Origin: Ficedula albicollis
Lineage: Eukaryota; Chordata; Aves; Passeriformes; Muscicapidae
NCBI RefSeq assembly: GCF_000247815.1
Contig: NC_021684.1
Coordinates: 12,710,558-12,774,557 of the forward strand
Length of the DNA: 64,000 bases
Direction: 5' to 3'
The notes beneath the pieces were generated by a model. It did not search any database. It saw nothing but the letters and a program-made list of their open reading frames with translations, and was not told where the DNA came from. Position 1 is the stretch's first letter, and every line of letters starts with the position of its first letter. Position numbers and translations under genes: made by a program. Below, in pieces: positions 13,801-32,610 of the stretch.

Positions 13801-16800
13801 TGCCACCCATGCATTGGCACAACTCTTAAGGAGAACAGAATTTGTATGATGAAATCCAGCAGCCTAAGCGACAGAAATGTTTCCCACTGAGAAGTACTGA
13901 GTGCATTTCCTGTGTGTTTGGGGCTTCTCTCACACTCTGTACTGTAAAGCCACTGTTGCTATGAATGGGAATCTTTCCCAAGATGTGGAAGCAGGATTGG
14001 ATTTTCAGTCAATAAAGTTGGCCTGCTTTCAGCAATCTGTCCTGCCTATGTTGAGCTGCCATGTCACAGCTGTAGTTACTTGACTGTTGTTTTATTTAGC
14101 AGGCTCTGGGGCGAGTTCCCCTTTAACATCTCCATCATCCCCCACTCCGCCCTCCACAGCAGGTATGTTCAAGGATCATTGCAGTGTTTATCTTTATGTT
14201 GTTTCTTTATTCCCCTCTGCCCCTCAGTGGTGCTGTTGTTCCCAAGGATGATTAAGGGATGATGGTTTTCAAGGATGCAACACTGAGATGACAGTTACCT
14301 TGTGGCAGTCTGTGTGTGGGCATGTGCTCTCTTTTGAGGGTCACAGAGAACCTTTTTATAGCTATAACCTTTCTTGAGATATAATTATTTATCCAGGGTA
14401 TATGTGCTTGCTTTGAAGTCTATATCACACATTGCTACTTTCCAGGCATTTTCTGGGCCTCATGTTGCAGTATGCATTTGTTCGGGTGTTAATGGTCTGT
14501 TCACTCTGAAATACTGCTTACTCATCCCTTGTCTCTTTGTTCTTTCTATTCCTGTACTGCTGTGATGTATTTTCAGGAATTTTGGGTGTGACAAATTCAG
14601 TGGCTTAAGCTTCATAAATCTCCCCAGTTCTATTACTACCCATTGATAACCCAGTAGAGTTGGTAGAAACAAGTCTAGAAACAAGACTGATTAGAGTAAA
14701 TATTTATTGTTTTTGGCCAGTTCTGTTTTTCAGTTTGCAGGCTGTGCAGAGAGTTTTGCTAATGTTTAAAACAGGGGTGGGAAGTGGTGAAGAATCTGCT
14801 TGAGTGGGCAATAGAAATGCTCTGAAAGTTTACAAATCTGAATATTGAGCAGTATTGGATGTGCTTCAGTCTGAAAGACTGGAAGAGGAGCACTGGCAAA
14901 TATTAATAACAAAAGATGTTAACAGAATACATTTCTAGAGGGGAAGCAGCCCATGGCTAGGTTTTATGGTGACCCTTTCCATATGGTTTCTAGTCCCAGA
15001 AACTTTCTGCACAGGACAACTCATTAACCAAAGCAATGCAATCAAATTTGTCTTTGCTGTGAATAGTCTTTCAAAGGACACTGCAGTCTGTGTGATGTAA
15101 TTCAAATCAGTCATGCTGAAATTCAAGTTAGTAATTTCTCCTTCAAGTAGAGGGCATGAGAAGTGTGTATGGTAGGAACTAACTTCTCCCAGATAGCCTC
15201 AGCAAGATAGTGACTGTCACTGTTGCACTGTAATAGTTCTGTTCTCTGGATGCACTGACTGTGATCTGGAGAATTTGTTGCCAGTTCTGTGGGCTTTAAT
15301 AATGAAGTAGCTGAGATGTGCCTCTAAAATGGACAGATGTTTAGAAAGTGGTTTTTTTCCCCCAATAAAAATACTGTTTAGTTATGTTCTGACTTGGACT
15401 TGTTGGAATTGGTTGAGAGCTTTTTCAAGTTTTAAGCATGGGATGCAGGTTTAGGTGCGGATGTGGATGAAAGTAGCTCAGGTTTGTGCTCAAAACTTGT
15501 CTCAGCTCAAACCGTATTGTCACAGTGTGTTTCTTGGTCACCTTGTGCCAGTGATGACTTGTGGGGATCAGCCCTGTCTGACATGGTGCTTGTGGACCCT
15601 GTCCTCACACTGGGAAGTGTGTTAGTGAGCTCATGGCTTGGATGCTGTTTATGAGGTATAAAGCCAAGTGTCACATTTTCAGGAATGCTTTTGTTAGCAA
15701 AATTTGTAGAAGAAATTTCAGATATTAATTCTGAGAGAAAACTAGATTTTTTTTTCACCAGAAGTGTTGTAGTTTTAACTGTTCTAAGCAAAAACTGTTC
15801 TGCTGCCTTGAGGAAAGACACACTGGTCCAATGGTAGGACTTTATTTGTGACAAGTGATGCATCTGTAGCTTGCGTTTCTCTCTTCTCATTTTCTTTTAT
15901 TTATGAAGGATATTTACCTCTATACCAAAATTACTCATGGGTGTGTAATTACTCATGGGTGTGTGTGATGAGATTATTCTCAAAAAGGCATTGAGACTTC
16001 TAGTCTGTGTGTCTGGTTTGGTATGGCTGTGTTAGAGCTGGGGTATCTCAAAGCATCCTGTTAGAACAATACCATGGCAGTGTTGCAGGTACTTGATTAA
16101 ATAACATTTCAAATGCATTGTTTAGATCATGCAAGTGACTCTAATGTAACCTCTGTTTCTGACATTCTGGTTCTTTTTTTCCCCTACAATTCTTTGCTTC
16201 TGTTGTGAAAATCTGCTCATTTTCTTTGTGGCTGTGAGCAGTGGCTAGGATCAGAAGGGATGCAAAACAGTGTGTAATGGGTTATTTAAAATTTCACTGA
16301 GTATTTTCCAAATCAAATAACCCCATAAGATACAGCAAGATCTCTTTCAACAGAGAAGGATTTGGAGGGTGTCACTTTTGCTTCTCTGCACTTCCCTGCA
16401 GAAGTAGTGAAAGAATTGTAGTTAATCTTTTTCTGTGCCAGTTGTTCTGAATCTTTCAGTATGACAGGTTTCATTGGCACCCATATGGTGCATCTTTCCT
16501 GCCCCTCACCTTCCTGTAAAACACTTGGAATTCTTTAGGAAGTGCTTTTCCTGAGTTCTCTGACCCATAAGTGTGAACACAGGTGCTAATACAGCAGGAA
16601 GTGTTTCTTGAACTGAATGGATTTCGTCTTCTGTGGCTAATCTTCCTGCAGACTTCTTGCTAAATCTCTCTAAATGCACTTTAATCCTGTAAAGCTTGAA
16701 TTATGCCATGTGCAACTGAAAGCATGTATGTTGTATTTGTTGATCAAGTATAATAATGCTTAAAGCATGGAAAATTGTGGTTCATTTTTTAGAATTGAAT

Positions 16801-19800
16801 GAAGCATTGTAAATGTAATTTGAAATAGTCAACTGCTGTCCTCATATTTGTCAGTGAGTAAGAATGTGTTGACTTCTGTACTAACTTTTCAGCTAACAGT
16901 ATCTGTTTTTCTTACTTTGACACGAGAACTGGATGATTAACTTGTGTCCTCTCTCTTTCTCTGCTGTCTTCAATAGAGCATGCATCATTTTGAACGTGAA
17001 TTTTCGGAAAAGTAAGCTAATGCTGATTTATCTCTTTAAAGATGCTCTGTTTCTGAATGGGAAAGTTGGATGCAAATCTTGAAGTTGCGTAGTATTGGGA
17101 GGGAATAGAAGAAAACAAATCTGAATGTCCTTACAGATTATTTTAATGAAATACAGCATCTTTAAAAACTATCACTAAAATTATTTTCTTTGTTCTCATC
17201 CCATTCTCAGCCAAGTTTTTAATGCTGTTTGCACAATTGCTGTCACTTTAAATTCATAATTAAGTTTTTGTTTCAATTCAGGCATCAAGTTTACAGCATC
17301 TGATTTACTTCCTATTCCTTTTAACACACTCTTTTAACAAAAATGTCCCTGTAAAAACCCTTGGTAAGTTCTTGTTTGAGTGTTTTATTCTTTCAACTGC
17401 ATGAATGAGTAAAATGTGTGTTTGCAGGCAACATATGTCCTTCAACATATGTTTTGGAAGGGCCTAGTGATAGCTAAGCACTTGTCTCAAATGTTTTTTC
17501 TAGTAAATACAGGAAAATATTTCACTGTAGGGCAGAACAATTTCATCTGTAGATGTGAATGTATATGAATACATGTGTGTGAACTAAGATTTCTTTTGCA
17601 CCACTCAATTCAAGAAGGGAAGAACAGCTTGGTGTTGATTGCCTGACTGGAGTGAATGGATTCGAAATTTTTTGAATCATGCTCTTAATTAACAGGTTCA
17701 ATATGTAATGCTTATAACTAGTCAGATACCATTCTGATCACTGTGTATTTATGTCTTAAGGCAGAGCCCAAGTGTAAGGGGATAATTCTCTGTTATCAGT
17801 TTCCCCAGAGTTTAACTACATGATGTTGTCAGCAGCTCAATTTCAATAATATTGAGTCTTGAGGAATTTAACAATTTTCCAGGAAGAAAAGTGATTTCTG
17901 CCCCTACTTCCCTCTCTTTTCTATTCTTGTAAAATAACCAGACGAATATTTGAAGATAACACATGGAATCTTGGCCTATTAATACTTAGTGATCCAAGCA
18001 TTTTGTGTCTTTTTTGCCCTCTGTGTGTCACACGTGTCTTCTTTCACCACATGTGTTACCACTGTATTTGTATTTCCTGGCCACTGCTTTCATGGCCATT
18101 CCCTATTGCATCTTGTACAACTACTTGCATAGTCTCTTTCAGCCTCACCTTGCAATTCCAGACAAAAATCTTGTCTTTGTTCTCTGCAGTTCTTGCATTT
18201 CTTTTGTGATTAGCTACTTTTGGTGCTTTTACAGCAGTTTATATGATCTGTTCGGGGTAGGTTGGTGCGCCAGTCCTGCAGGGTCCTGCTCTAACCACTT
18301 CAACCATTAAATGGGTACTTGGACTGTTCTTGTTCTTCCTTTGGCCAAGTGCTGAGTTCTTCTTTCCTGGCAGTCCATCCACAGGAGAAACAGGACTCTA
18401 ACACCAGGAATGTTTTCTCAGTATTTCTGGTAGTAAATTGATGTACATCTTTGGCAAGTGTAAAAAGCAGATTTGGGTAAGGCCCTAGTATGCCATTTAT
18501 TTCAGCTAAAGCTGCCATTGTGTAAAGTTTTGGTTACTTCAGAAAGCAGTTGATCCACATGCAACAGGCAGTTGTTTCAATTGATCTCTGGTATTTCTAT
18601 TAGGACTTGAGTATTTCCTCTGGAAGGGAAGACAGTGAAGATGAGCTCAATGTGTACTTCAATGCTTTGTTTTCACAGAAGGCTTTCATGCCAATGAGAA
18701 TTTCTCCTGAAGGGCTGGAAGTGCTACAATCACAGCACATATTAATGTACACTGGAAAAATTGGATGCTTTATGTGAATACTCTGCATTTTGACCTTGCT
18801 CTCATATGGGAAAAGTCTTTCTTCAAAGACTGATATGAAAATGAGATAGAAAATGAGGGAGTTTTGAGTTATGTCTTTTATCTAGTATAACTGCTTATTT
18901 TAATAACAGCAGTTCTGTTTTTACTGTTACTTGTTAGTCTAAAAACAATTGTTGATGAGGAATTGAGAGACAAATGGAGTTCTTTTGTCTGCTTTTTTTC
19001 TGTAGTTGAGCTTTATCCTTCATCTAATCCCTTTTGAGTCTGAGTGGCATAATGTTACATAATTGCTTGATATTTGTTCACTTCTAGCAACCAGTTCTAC
19101 TTCAGGAACAACAGTCTCTTGGTTCCCTTAATGTTGTTTTACCTTGCCCAGTATCACAGTTCTTGTCACTTACCAGTATATTTCTCTTTGTAGTCAGAGC
19201 TACTGGAAGCAAGTGTTAATAGGTGCCATTTGTCTCTTCAGTCTTCCTAGGGCATAACTCATGATCTAGGATAGAGTTGGAATTCACTGCTGAGTAGTTC
19301 CAGGATATTAATCATTATGGCCCTGCTCCTTCCAGGATATGAGACAGGATAGGCCCATTATTATTCCACTTGCACAGCAGTGATGGTGTCATGTGCAGCA
19401 GCAGAGCTGCACAAGATCAGGGAGTTTGGGAGAGTGCCTGGGGCACAGGAGGCCACCTGCCTGGATCTGAACTGCCAGGAAACAGCTCCATGCAGTCCTC
19501 ACTGCTGGACCAGCTGCATGTTCACTGTGGGCTCTGGCCTCCCAGGGGGTCAGGACCTGGACGCTGAGGTTGGATGACAAGCAGAAAGTGGATGTGGCTG
19601 ATGTGGAGAGCAAGGGACAGAGTACAAAGGTGACTGGTGGGACCAGGAGAGGCTGGAGGTGTGTGGTGTGACAGTGTTGTGATTCATTCAGTCTGTCAAA
19701 ACAACCATTTGTTACAACATATTTGGAGAAAGTCAAATAAAACTTTGGAAGTGTAAAACACTTCCAGAAAACTCTATCTGCAGTTAATGCTTTAAAAATT

Positions 19801-20494
19801 AAGCATAATCTGACAAAGCAAAATGGTCATCACAGATACACAGATACATCACAGATGTGGTCCTTCATTCATAGGAATGTAAAGTGAGTTATGTAAGTAA
19901 GAACAGGTAGTAAAATTTGCTCCCAGTCTTTGTTACTGTTCATGTCCCAAAGAGCAAACTGCCTCACTAGGGACAGAAAGCAGAAGCTGAATCGGGGAAA
20001 TCCCGTTAGTGATCTCTATTTTCCTTGGTGCGAGATCACGAGTCATGTTTTGCATCTGAATCCTGAGGCCCTTCAGGCTTCATTTCAGAGGTATCTCAGA
20101 TGACATGACTCACCTGCAGATAGAGGGATTTGATCACTTGGCATTTTCCATCTGTTCTGTTCGTCACACTCCACTGCCATTCAAGGGATGATGTGACTAG
20201 TGCAGGACTGACCAAGTCCAGCCAAGCAGCCGCAGGCCTCTTGTGGCAGGACGTGCCTGGCATAATCAAACTCCATCTTCTCTCCCCCACTTCTCAGGAG
20301 CATCGTCCATCCCCCCAGCGCCGCCCCCGCCGCCCCTGCCACCAGCAGCTCCTCCTCCCAGCACAGAGGTGCCGACGGCGCGGCCCGAAGCCAGCGCAGG
20401 CCGGGGAGCCCTGCTCAGCTCCATTCAAAACTTTCAGAAAGGAACTCTGAAGAAAACACAGACGTGCGACTACAGCGCTCCCAGGATCAGCTGA
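1848..20494 (+). CDS. PXK: PXK, PX domain-containing serine/threonine kinase-like protein (5' exons missing)
   Basis: Membrane-associated PX-domain pseudokinase (also called MONaKA) linked to endosomal trafficking and Na,K-ATPase modulation. Coding exons, all with GT/AG borders and compatible phases: 1848-2034, 3929-4006, 4181-4254, 5100-5174, 6000-6104, 6290-6391, 7043-7204, 8486-8603, 9044-9122, 11200-11248, 11930-12007, 12429-12515, 13141-13210, 14100-14162, 20298-20494 (TGA 20492-20494). They join to 507 residues, matching human PXK from about residue 68 to the end with few changes. Order: second half of the PX domain (LSLPLPPKKLIGN), kinase-like domain, basic stretch (KKKRKILARKKSKRS), Ser/Pro- and Pro-rich tail, and a C-terminal WH2-like actin-binding motif (GALLSSIQNFQKGT). 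The kinase domain is degenerate: YGHLHSANVML stands where active kinases have HRDxKxxN, and LLDLEN where they have DFG. The proline run is shorter than in mammals. Identity is certain; exon borders are by eye. Confidence 0.96.
9989..10122. repeat. 67-bp tandem duplication in a PXK intron
   Basis: The segment starting GGGAGAAATACTATAGG at 9989 is repeated at 10056 with two single-base differences and ends in GTTGAATAAA in both copies. It lies in the intron between exons 9044-9122 and 11200-11248. Confidence 0.85.
15929..15964. repeat. 18-bp direct repeat, two copies
   Basis: AATTACTCATGGGTGTGT occurs twice in direct succession in the long last PXK intron. It is a small local duplication without obvious function. 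Confidence 0.8.
16977..17011 (+). other. Candidate alternative exon in the last PXK intron
   Basis: A 35-bp segment is preceded by a strong pyrimidine tract ending in CAATAG and followed by GTAAGC, a good donor. Spliced in phase after the exon ending at 14162 it would add Glu-His-Ala-Ser-Phe and then a TGA (16991-16993), giving a short isoform without the Pro-rich/WH2 tail. This rests only on splice-site look and phase; expression is unknown. Confidence 0.35.
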
Positions 20495-20736
20495 GGCCAC
20501 TGGTCACTCCAGGATTCAATTCCCTGTCCCCCTCCTGTGCTGACGCTGCTGACCAGCAATTGACCCACGGGCACGGAGCAGCTGCCGCTCCCTCTCGGTT
20601 CCAGCTTTCCTGACAGCAGCACTGCCCTGCCCGAGCTGCTTTGCCTGGCTGGGACAACTACTCTGGTCTTTACTGGGCTGCAGCAACTGTGTTCTCTAGC
20701 TGCAGTTTCAGGGGTACAGCAACTTCTATATAGCTG

Positions 20737-20742
20737 AATAAA
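20737..20742 (+). terminator. PXK poly(A) signal AATAAA
   Basis: AATAAA lies 243 bases after the PXK stop codon, followed by an A-rich stretch. It is the first canonical signal downstream of the stop, so it probably defines the PXK 3' end. Confidence 0.6.
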
Positions 20743-22468
20743 AAAAATCTGAAAATAGGAATGACCATGATGATGGTAAATTAATGCATTTTTCCTAGCT
20801 CCATTCCACCCCTTTTTTCAAATTACAGGAATGTAATTTTAGTCTGCTCAGTTTTTCAACTCTCTTCATGCACTTGGAACTCATCTTAATTCTTGCTGCA
20901 TGGAGTCAACAAGTTTGTTTTACATAATCCAACCCTTAAAGCATACTGCACAGGTGAGGGAACTGGAGAATTAAATGTTATTCCCACCATGTTTGCTGGT
21001 GGAGTTAAAATGCTGTCTCATTAAGCTTGTTTAAATGGACATCCTACCTGCGACTCTAGGGGAAAGTGTTTTTAAATGAGGAAGCAGTTGAAGTGGGAGG
21101 TTATAGGGCACTGGGATGTTATTGTTGATTTAATTAAATGAAAAGTTACTTCAAGTTAATTCTACATTTAAACTTTATTGAAAGATCCTTTTTGATTTAA
21201 AACCTTAAACAAATTGCACTTTAAAGGATTATAGATAATCCATTTTTTAAAATTCAAGTACATCAGTGTTTGTTACTATGCAGAGAATGTCTGTACAAAG
21301 TTTCATGTAACCTGTGATATTCAGTCATTTTTATTAAAATGTTAATGGAATTCCTTCAGCAGCACGTGGTGGGTATGTTCCGGTAGGATTCAACCTCCAA
21401 GCCAGAATTCCCAAGAACTGAACAGCACCTCTGCTAAAATACCCTGGGAAGTATTCCTTGCTCTTCAGAAACATGACCCAAGCTCTTCTGTCTGCTGGTA
21501 CCTCCTCTCCTGAGGAGCTGAGCTGCAGAGCAGACACTGCTGCACAGGCTCCTCAAGGCAGCTTTCCCTCTGTACCAGAAGCTGCTGAGGGAAGCCTGGC
21601 AGAGCTCCCTGGGATGCAGTGATCTCCAAAAGGCTGCTCTGAATGTGTCCCAGCTCTTCACAATCCACACAGCTGCTGCTTAGGCTCGGTGCAGCTGAAC
21701 AAACTCACTCATTTTGCACTGAAGACCTATAGTCAGTGTGCGGTTGTCAGCTCAGGTGGGGATTTAAAAAAAAAAACCAACACAGAAAAATTGAACAGTA
21801 AAAGCGAAGCATCTGGGCACTTATTTTTATCACTATTATGTGGCAGCGAGTAAAGAAAAATTAGGTATTGTTTCCCATCACATACTGGAAAGGTTCAGGA
21901 TCTTTATTTCAGCTCTTGTACAGAAGCCTTTTTGCACGTGCAGAGTGCTCTTCAAACCAGACACAGCCACCATCTCTCAACCCAGCCCCTGGGCTGCCAC
22001 AGCCTGTGCTCAGAGCTGCACTGCACTGCACTGCCAGGCCAGCCTGGGCTTCACATGATCAGCCTGATAATTTCTCTTTAATGAGCCTTGCAACCACAGG
22101 CTCCTGCAGCCGTACAGATTCAGGGCCTGCTCTTGCTCTTTACAGCTCTGCACTCCATCACTGCTGCAGGACGTTCAGCACAGCTCCCCTGGCACTTACA
22201 AGCCGAGCAAAACCAGACGATTTTTTCCTTACTCTTGAATTTAGAACAGGGTTTCTCCAGCTGTACTGTTGAACAAAAAGCATTACCACATTGTTGCATA
22301 CAGGAAGTGTGGCTTGAGGGGTAACCCCATATAAATATTTTGGGAAGTCACTATACTTTCCCCACTGTACAAAAGATCATGGAGCTTATACAACAGAAGT
22401 TATGCATACAACGTGCCCAACACCAAGAATGCTTTGTAAAGCAGGATTTTAAAACATGTATTTACAAC
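20743..22468. other. Convergent 3' flanks of PXK and PDHB
   Basis: No coding exon seen. PXK (+) and PDHB (-) converge here. On the minus strand AATAAA (TTTATT on plus) occurs at 21903-21908 and again at 21174-21179, so the PDHB 3'UTR would be roughly 0.6 or 1.3 kb. The open frames around 21840-22324 show no family resemblance and are best read as UTR. Confidence 0.5.
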
Positions 22469-27871
<5,403 letters not shown>

Positions 27872-30800
27872 TGCTGCTCTGGGGAGAGGAGGCAGAGCTG
27901 GGACCCTGTTTTGGGGTGGGGGTGAGGCCGTGGACTCTTGGGTCACTTGCGGGGAGACGCAGAACGGGTTCATTCCCAGCATCTTTGCTGAATCACTGTG
28001 ATCTAGGGGAGAGTTCTTTTACCACGATCTCGTCGGCTCGTCTGGGATGGAAACGGGCACTTCCCGGCTCCCGGTGGACCCCACTGGGTTTTCAGGGGGG
28101 GATTTCTGTCCCAGGTTGCTGTCACTCCTTGTTCCGTACGTGTGCTTAGCCCCATCAGTGTGTGCTGGGATGCTCGGTGTTTGACACCTGCCTGCCGCCA
28201 AAACTGTTCAGAGATGTTTCCTCATTGGAAAAACTCTGGTTAATATCACAGAAGCAAAGCACATGGATAAACTCCAATTATTATCACAGGTCCTGGAAGC
28301 CTGAGTGCCCTGGGTTGCTTTAGCAGGACCTGACTGGATATTAGGGTCCTCCTTTGAGTCTCTTATAGGAGGGCCAAAGTCATACTGGGATGTGGGCTCT
28401 ACCAACAAGAAGCAATTGAAATAAAGGTTTGGAATCGGGACTTTAAACACGATGTCATAGAGATCCTTGGAGGAGGGATGGAAACTATAGTGAAGCAATT
28501 AAACATAGAGGAGTGAAAATGTTGAGTGGCTGGTGTGAGCATTTTTCCATCCTGCCTGAGGTAAAGACTGAGTATTAGTAAAAAACAACTCAAGAAAAGC
28601 AAGAACTAAGCTAACTTCTAATAAACTGCATTAGTCATGATAAACTTGACATGTGTAGAAGGTGGTAGGTACTTTCTTTAGTGAAGCTGATCTGCTGAAT
28701 TGCCGGAAGATTTGGTAACTGGTTGTTTTGAGAACGCTCCTCCACACTCCCCTGGTTAGGGTGGCACAGAGCTGGAGCTCAGGGGTTGCTCTGCAGACTG
28801 TCAGCTCGCTGTAGTTTGGTGGAGAGCAGTCAGCACTGGTGCTGCTCAGTGTTTGTCAGTTCAGGTGAGTCACCAGTAACTTACAGTAAGAAGTTGCCTT
28901 TCAAATGTTCTGACTGGCTGGGAAAGAGAGAGGTTGTCCCTGTGCCACATAACTGTGCTCGGGGATGGAGTTTCTTCTCATCTTGTGAGATCTAAGTGTG
29001 AGAGGCAGAGAACTCACAAAGGGGGTGAGTAGTTGAAATGCCAAGTGTATGTCAGAGTTTTACCTTGCTCTTTTTTAATTTTTAAGTTGCTGCTGCTAGA
29101 ATTCCTTCCATGTCTCTATTGACATAGGAATCAAAGGTAACTCTTCAGGTTAAACAGCCCGTGCTGTAATATTGATACCAAACTGCCCATGAAAGACTAT
29201 TGCTACAAGTAAATCCCTTAATTATTTTGTTTGAAAAACTAGATGAAGAATATTCGGAGCAGATCAGGTGATCTGTGCCTTTTGACTTAAAAGGGCTTGG
29301 TGTATTTCTGCTCCTTCTTTGAGTAACTGCACATTATACCATTGCAGAGGTCTCTCCAGGAGTGGTGGTAGCCTGTGGTCCCAGCAGTGCAAATGCCTGG
29401 CAGTGCTGCTGGCAGCCCCTGGCCTGGCTTGAGCGTGTTTGTGTGTGTCTGTGTGTGTGTTTTCACAGATGCAGACGTTCATCTGACTCTTAAATGCTTT
29501 CTTTGAATTTCAGCTTGCAAACTGGTTTGCAGCTCTGTTCTGGGAGAAGCCCTGCTGGAGTTAGTGGCACTACCTGTTGCAGCAGCATTGCTGATAAACA
29601 GCCTTGTAATCCTCTGAGTCATAACATATGAAATAAGAGTGAGCGTTTTATAAATGCAGGTATCTAGTTTGGTGTGTTGAGTATAAAGTGATGACTTGAG
29701 TGCTTTTCTCGCTTCTCATTGTGCCATTCCAGTTCTGGCTGTGCTGGGCTGTGGCAGGAGCCCCAGTGACCGTGTCACTGCTGGGTGTCCTCTCCCTGCA
29801 CGCAGAGTGGTGTCACGACAGCAGGACTGTGGTTTGACACCATCCGTGCACTTCTGCTCCCACCAGAGAGGGACATCCTGTTTGGCTTAACTGTGTCAGC
29901 AATTTGTCTGACTGAATTTCACTTGAAATATTTTTTGTGGTTATCAAACATAGGCTGCCTTGGGATACAACTGTGTGTCATCTGTAATTTGCTGTCTGGA
30001 CAGGAGTAGCTGCGTTGGCAAGCCTGTCCCTGCGTGCAGTCCACTGGTGTGTGACACAAGGACAGAGCTGGCTTGAGGCTGCCCGTGCTGGGGGATGGAT
30101 GGCGTGTCTGCCCACCCCCACTGATGATCACTGTGTTCCATTCTGCAGGATTTAAAGCATCATTGAAAGGGCACATGTCATGAAGGGCATCCATCCTCAC
30201 CTTGCTGTGAAGTGGTTGGCGAGTCCTTAGCTCAGGTTCTTCTCAAACCCTGTGAAGTTGTCTAGAAATTCAGAGCTCCCAGGCTGATGAGGGAAGTAGT
30301 GAACAGTTGGGATCACACTGGGGCATTTTAGGATGGCCTCCTGGTATCATCCTTCCGTGTGGCTCATCTTACTTCAACACTGGTTTGCCAGGGAGGTCTT
30401 TTTTTGCCTTGTGGTTCTGGGTCCTTACACAAAGGTCAGAGATTTCTCCATGCCCCTTCTGTGTTGAGGGCTTGGTTTGTTTCGGATAATTGCTCTTGTA
30501 AATTATTCACTCCGGTGTTACAAAGCAGTGCTGTGATCAAAGATTAAATCATGCTTTTGCACAGGCTTGCAGTGTCATCTCTTTCCCTGATGAAGTCTTG
30601 ATTCATCTGTACTAGACTTACATGCGACCAAAATAACTTCATCTTCACCAGTTAAAATAACACTGATGGACATCTCTGTTTATGAAATATTCTAGATGTG
30701 TAATTTGAGGTAATTTTATTAAGACTGCAGATCTCTTCTGTCATGATTACTGGTGAGGTTTCTGGCTGCCTGCATCATTTTACTTTCAAGTGAGTATTGG

Positions 30801-32610
30801 AAATCTGTACCAGTCTCATATGGTTTTAATGCATCTGCATGTTATCCTTGTCTTGTACTTGACCAGAATAACACCTTCAAGTGCTGCAGTTTAAAAGGTC
30901 TGGTCTATTGCTAAAAGTTTGCAAACTGTACTTGAGTAACAATTAAAAAAAAACACCTCAAAACCAAAAAACAAAACTAACCAACCAACCAAAAAATCCA
31001 AAAACCCAAACAAGCCCCTGCAAATATAAAACAAAAACAAACAACAAAACCCTGAAAGAATTCTCTTCTTGATTTTTGAGCAGTTAAAAAAAATAATTAC
31101 AGAGGTTGGCAAAAGAGCTGGTGTTCCAGGTTTATCTGCTGTCGGGGGATGTGCTTTAATGCACTCTCTTGAGGCATGCTCTGTCTCTAATTTGTAAAAA
31201 TAGGATCCTGGTATGACTTGTTCTGTATCTTAGTATTCCTTAGTCTTCTGTTGTCTGACCTCACTATTTTCATACACTGATTTTGGTTTTTTTTTTACTC
31301 TTTAATCCACTGAGATGCAGCTGGGGCTATGCTTGTTCTGCTGGGTCCCAAAGATCTGACCTGCTGGACACTGTTTTGCCCAGGCTGTGAATTTGGGCAG
31401 GGCACAGAGAGGTGGGATGTGCTGCCTTGTTTTGGGTGAATGAAACCAACCTAATTTCCTGGGAATGAGAAGGGCAAATTATCTTTTTTTTAGCTTGGGA
31501 ATTAACTGTGAATATTCAGTCATTGTGGAATGTGGGGCTCTGGCTAAATCTTCATGCTGTCTTTAGCTGGATGGCTGTATGTTGAAGTTTGTTAGTAAAG
31601 AGGATGGGACCAGAAGTCTTGGGAACTGTGTGGTCTTTTAAGATGTAAAAATAAACAAAGCTGAGAAGCTCTACCCTACTTAAAACAGGCTGACCTAAAT
31701 TTTTAGCAGTTCTAGCAGAGAGGCAGGCTCTGGGTAGGAATAAAAGCTTACTGATGACTGGATTCCCTGTCCTTCCATTGCTTGACATGGTTGACAGGCA
31801 CCTTTGGCAAATCAACCCTGGTGTCTGAGGTCATTCACTTCCCCCTTCCCCAAGCTGCACAACCCGGCTGTGGATTTGCCTTGTGCTCGTGTGGACAGTC
31901 CCCTTGTTATGCAAGTCAGCAGTTGAGCATCTTCTGGGAAGTCACAGCATGAATCTCTTCTCAAATTGCTTTTGTTGGAGTGTGTTGACAACATGTTAGA
32001 TGTCCTCTGGCTTGTCCCTACAGAGATTTTGAGAGTAGGTGTCTGGGAAGTCCATTCATACTCTTTGTCTGTAGATTAATGTTGTTGCTATCAGTTGCAG
32101 TTCTCCACTGCTGAATTATTAATTCCACAGTGAGAGTTTTTTTCTTCTTAGTGTTTATTGACTTTCATGCTTGATTTATTTTTCTGAGCAGTTTGAAGCT
32201 GGAGAATGGGAATGCTGACTAACGGATCATGTGTGACCTCAGAGGTGGCTAAATAAACTTTTTAAATTGGGAAAATGACATCTGTCTTTCGAAGTACTCA
32301 CAGTTTCCCAGGTGAAAGGTTGCTTGTGAACATGTATTACCCTCAGAAGCACATTGCTTGTTATTCAAACAAACTGGGATGTTCAGGCAACCAGTGGTTA
32401 TGTGTACTCCAGAGACAGTCCTGTGGGTAATGTGATGGGAGAAGGAGGGATAAGTGGGTTTGCAAATTATCCTTCTAACGTGACATTGTAGCTGAACGCT
32501 TTCCTGGCAGAGAACCTGCCTTTGATTGGAAACTATTCCCCTTAGTGTTCTTGTAGGTACTGATGGTCTGCCATGTTTTGTTCTGTGTTTGTGTGTGCTT
32601 TTTCCTGCAG
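27872..32610. other. Intergenic region between PDHB and the first visible KCTD6 exon
   Basis: No coding exon recognised on either strand. The first few hundred bases are moderately GC-rich and could contain the remainder of the PDHB promoter or a noncoding first exon of KCTD6; a consensus-like donor (TTCAG|GTGAGT) occurs at about 28864, but nothing confirms its use. A TG-rich patch lies near 29433-29465 and an A/C-rich low-complexity stretch at about 30940-31060. Confidence 0.5.
30940..31060. repeat. A/C-rich low-complexity stretch
   Basis: About 120 bases made almost only of A and C, with runs of A and short CCAA, CAAAA and similar words. It is a degenerate simple repeat with no feature of its own. 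Confidence 0.6.
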
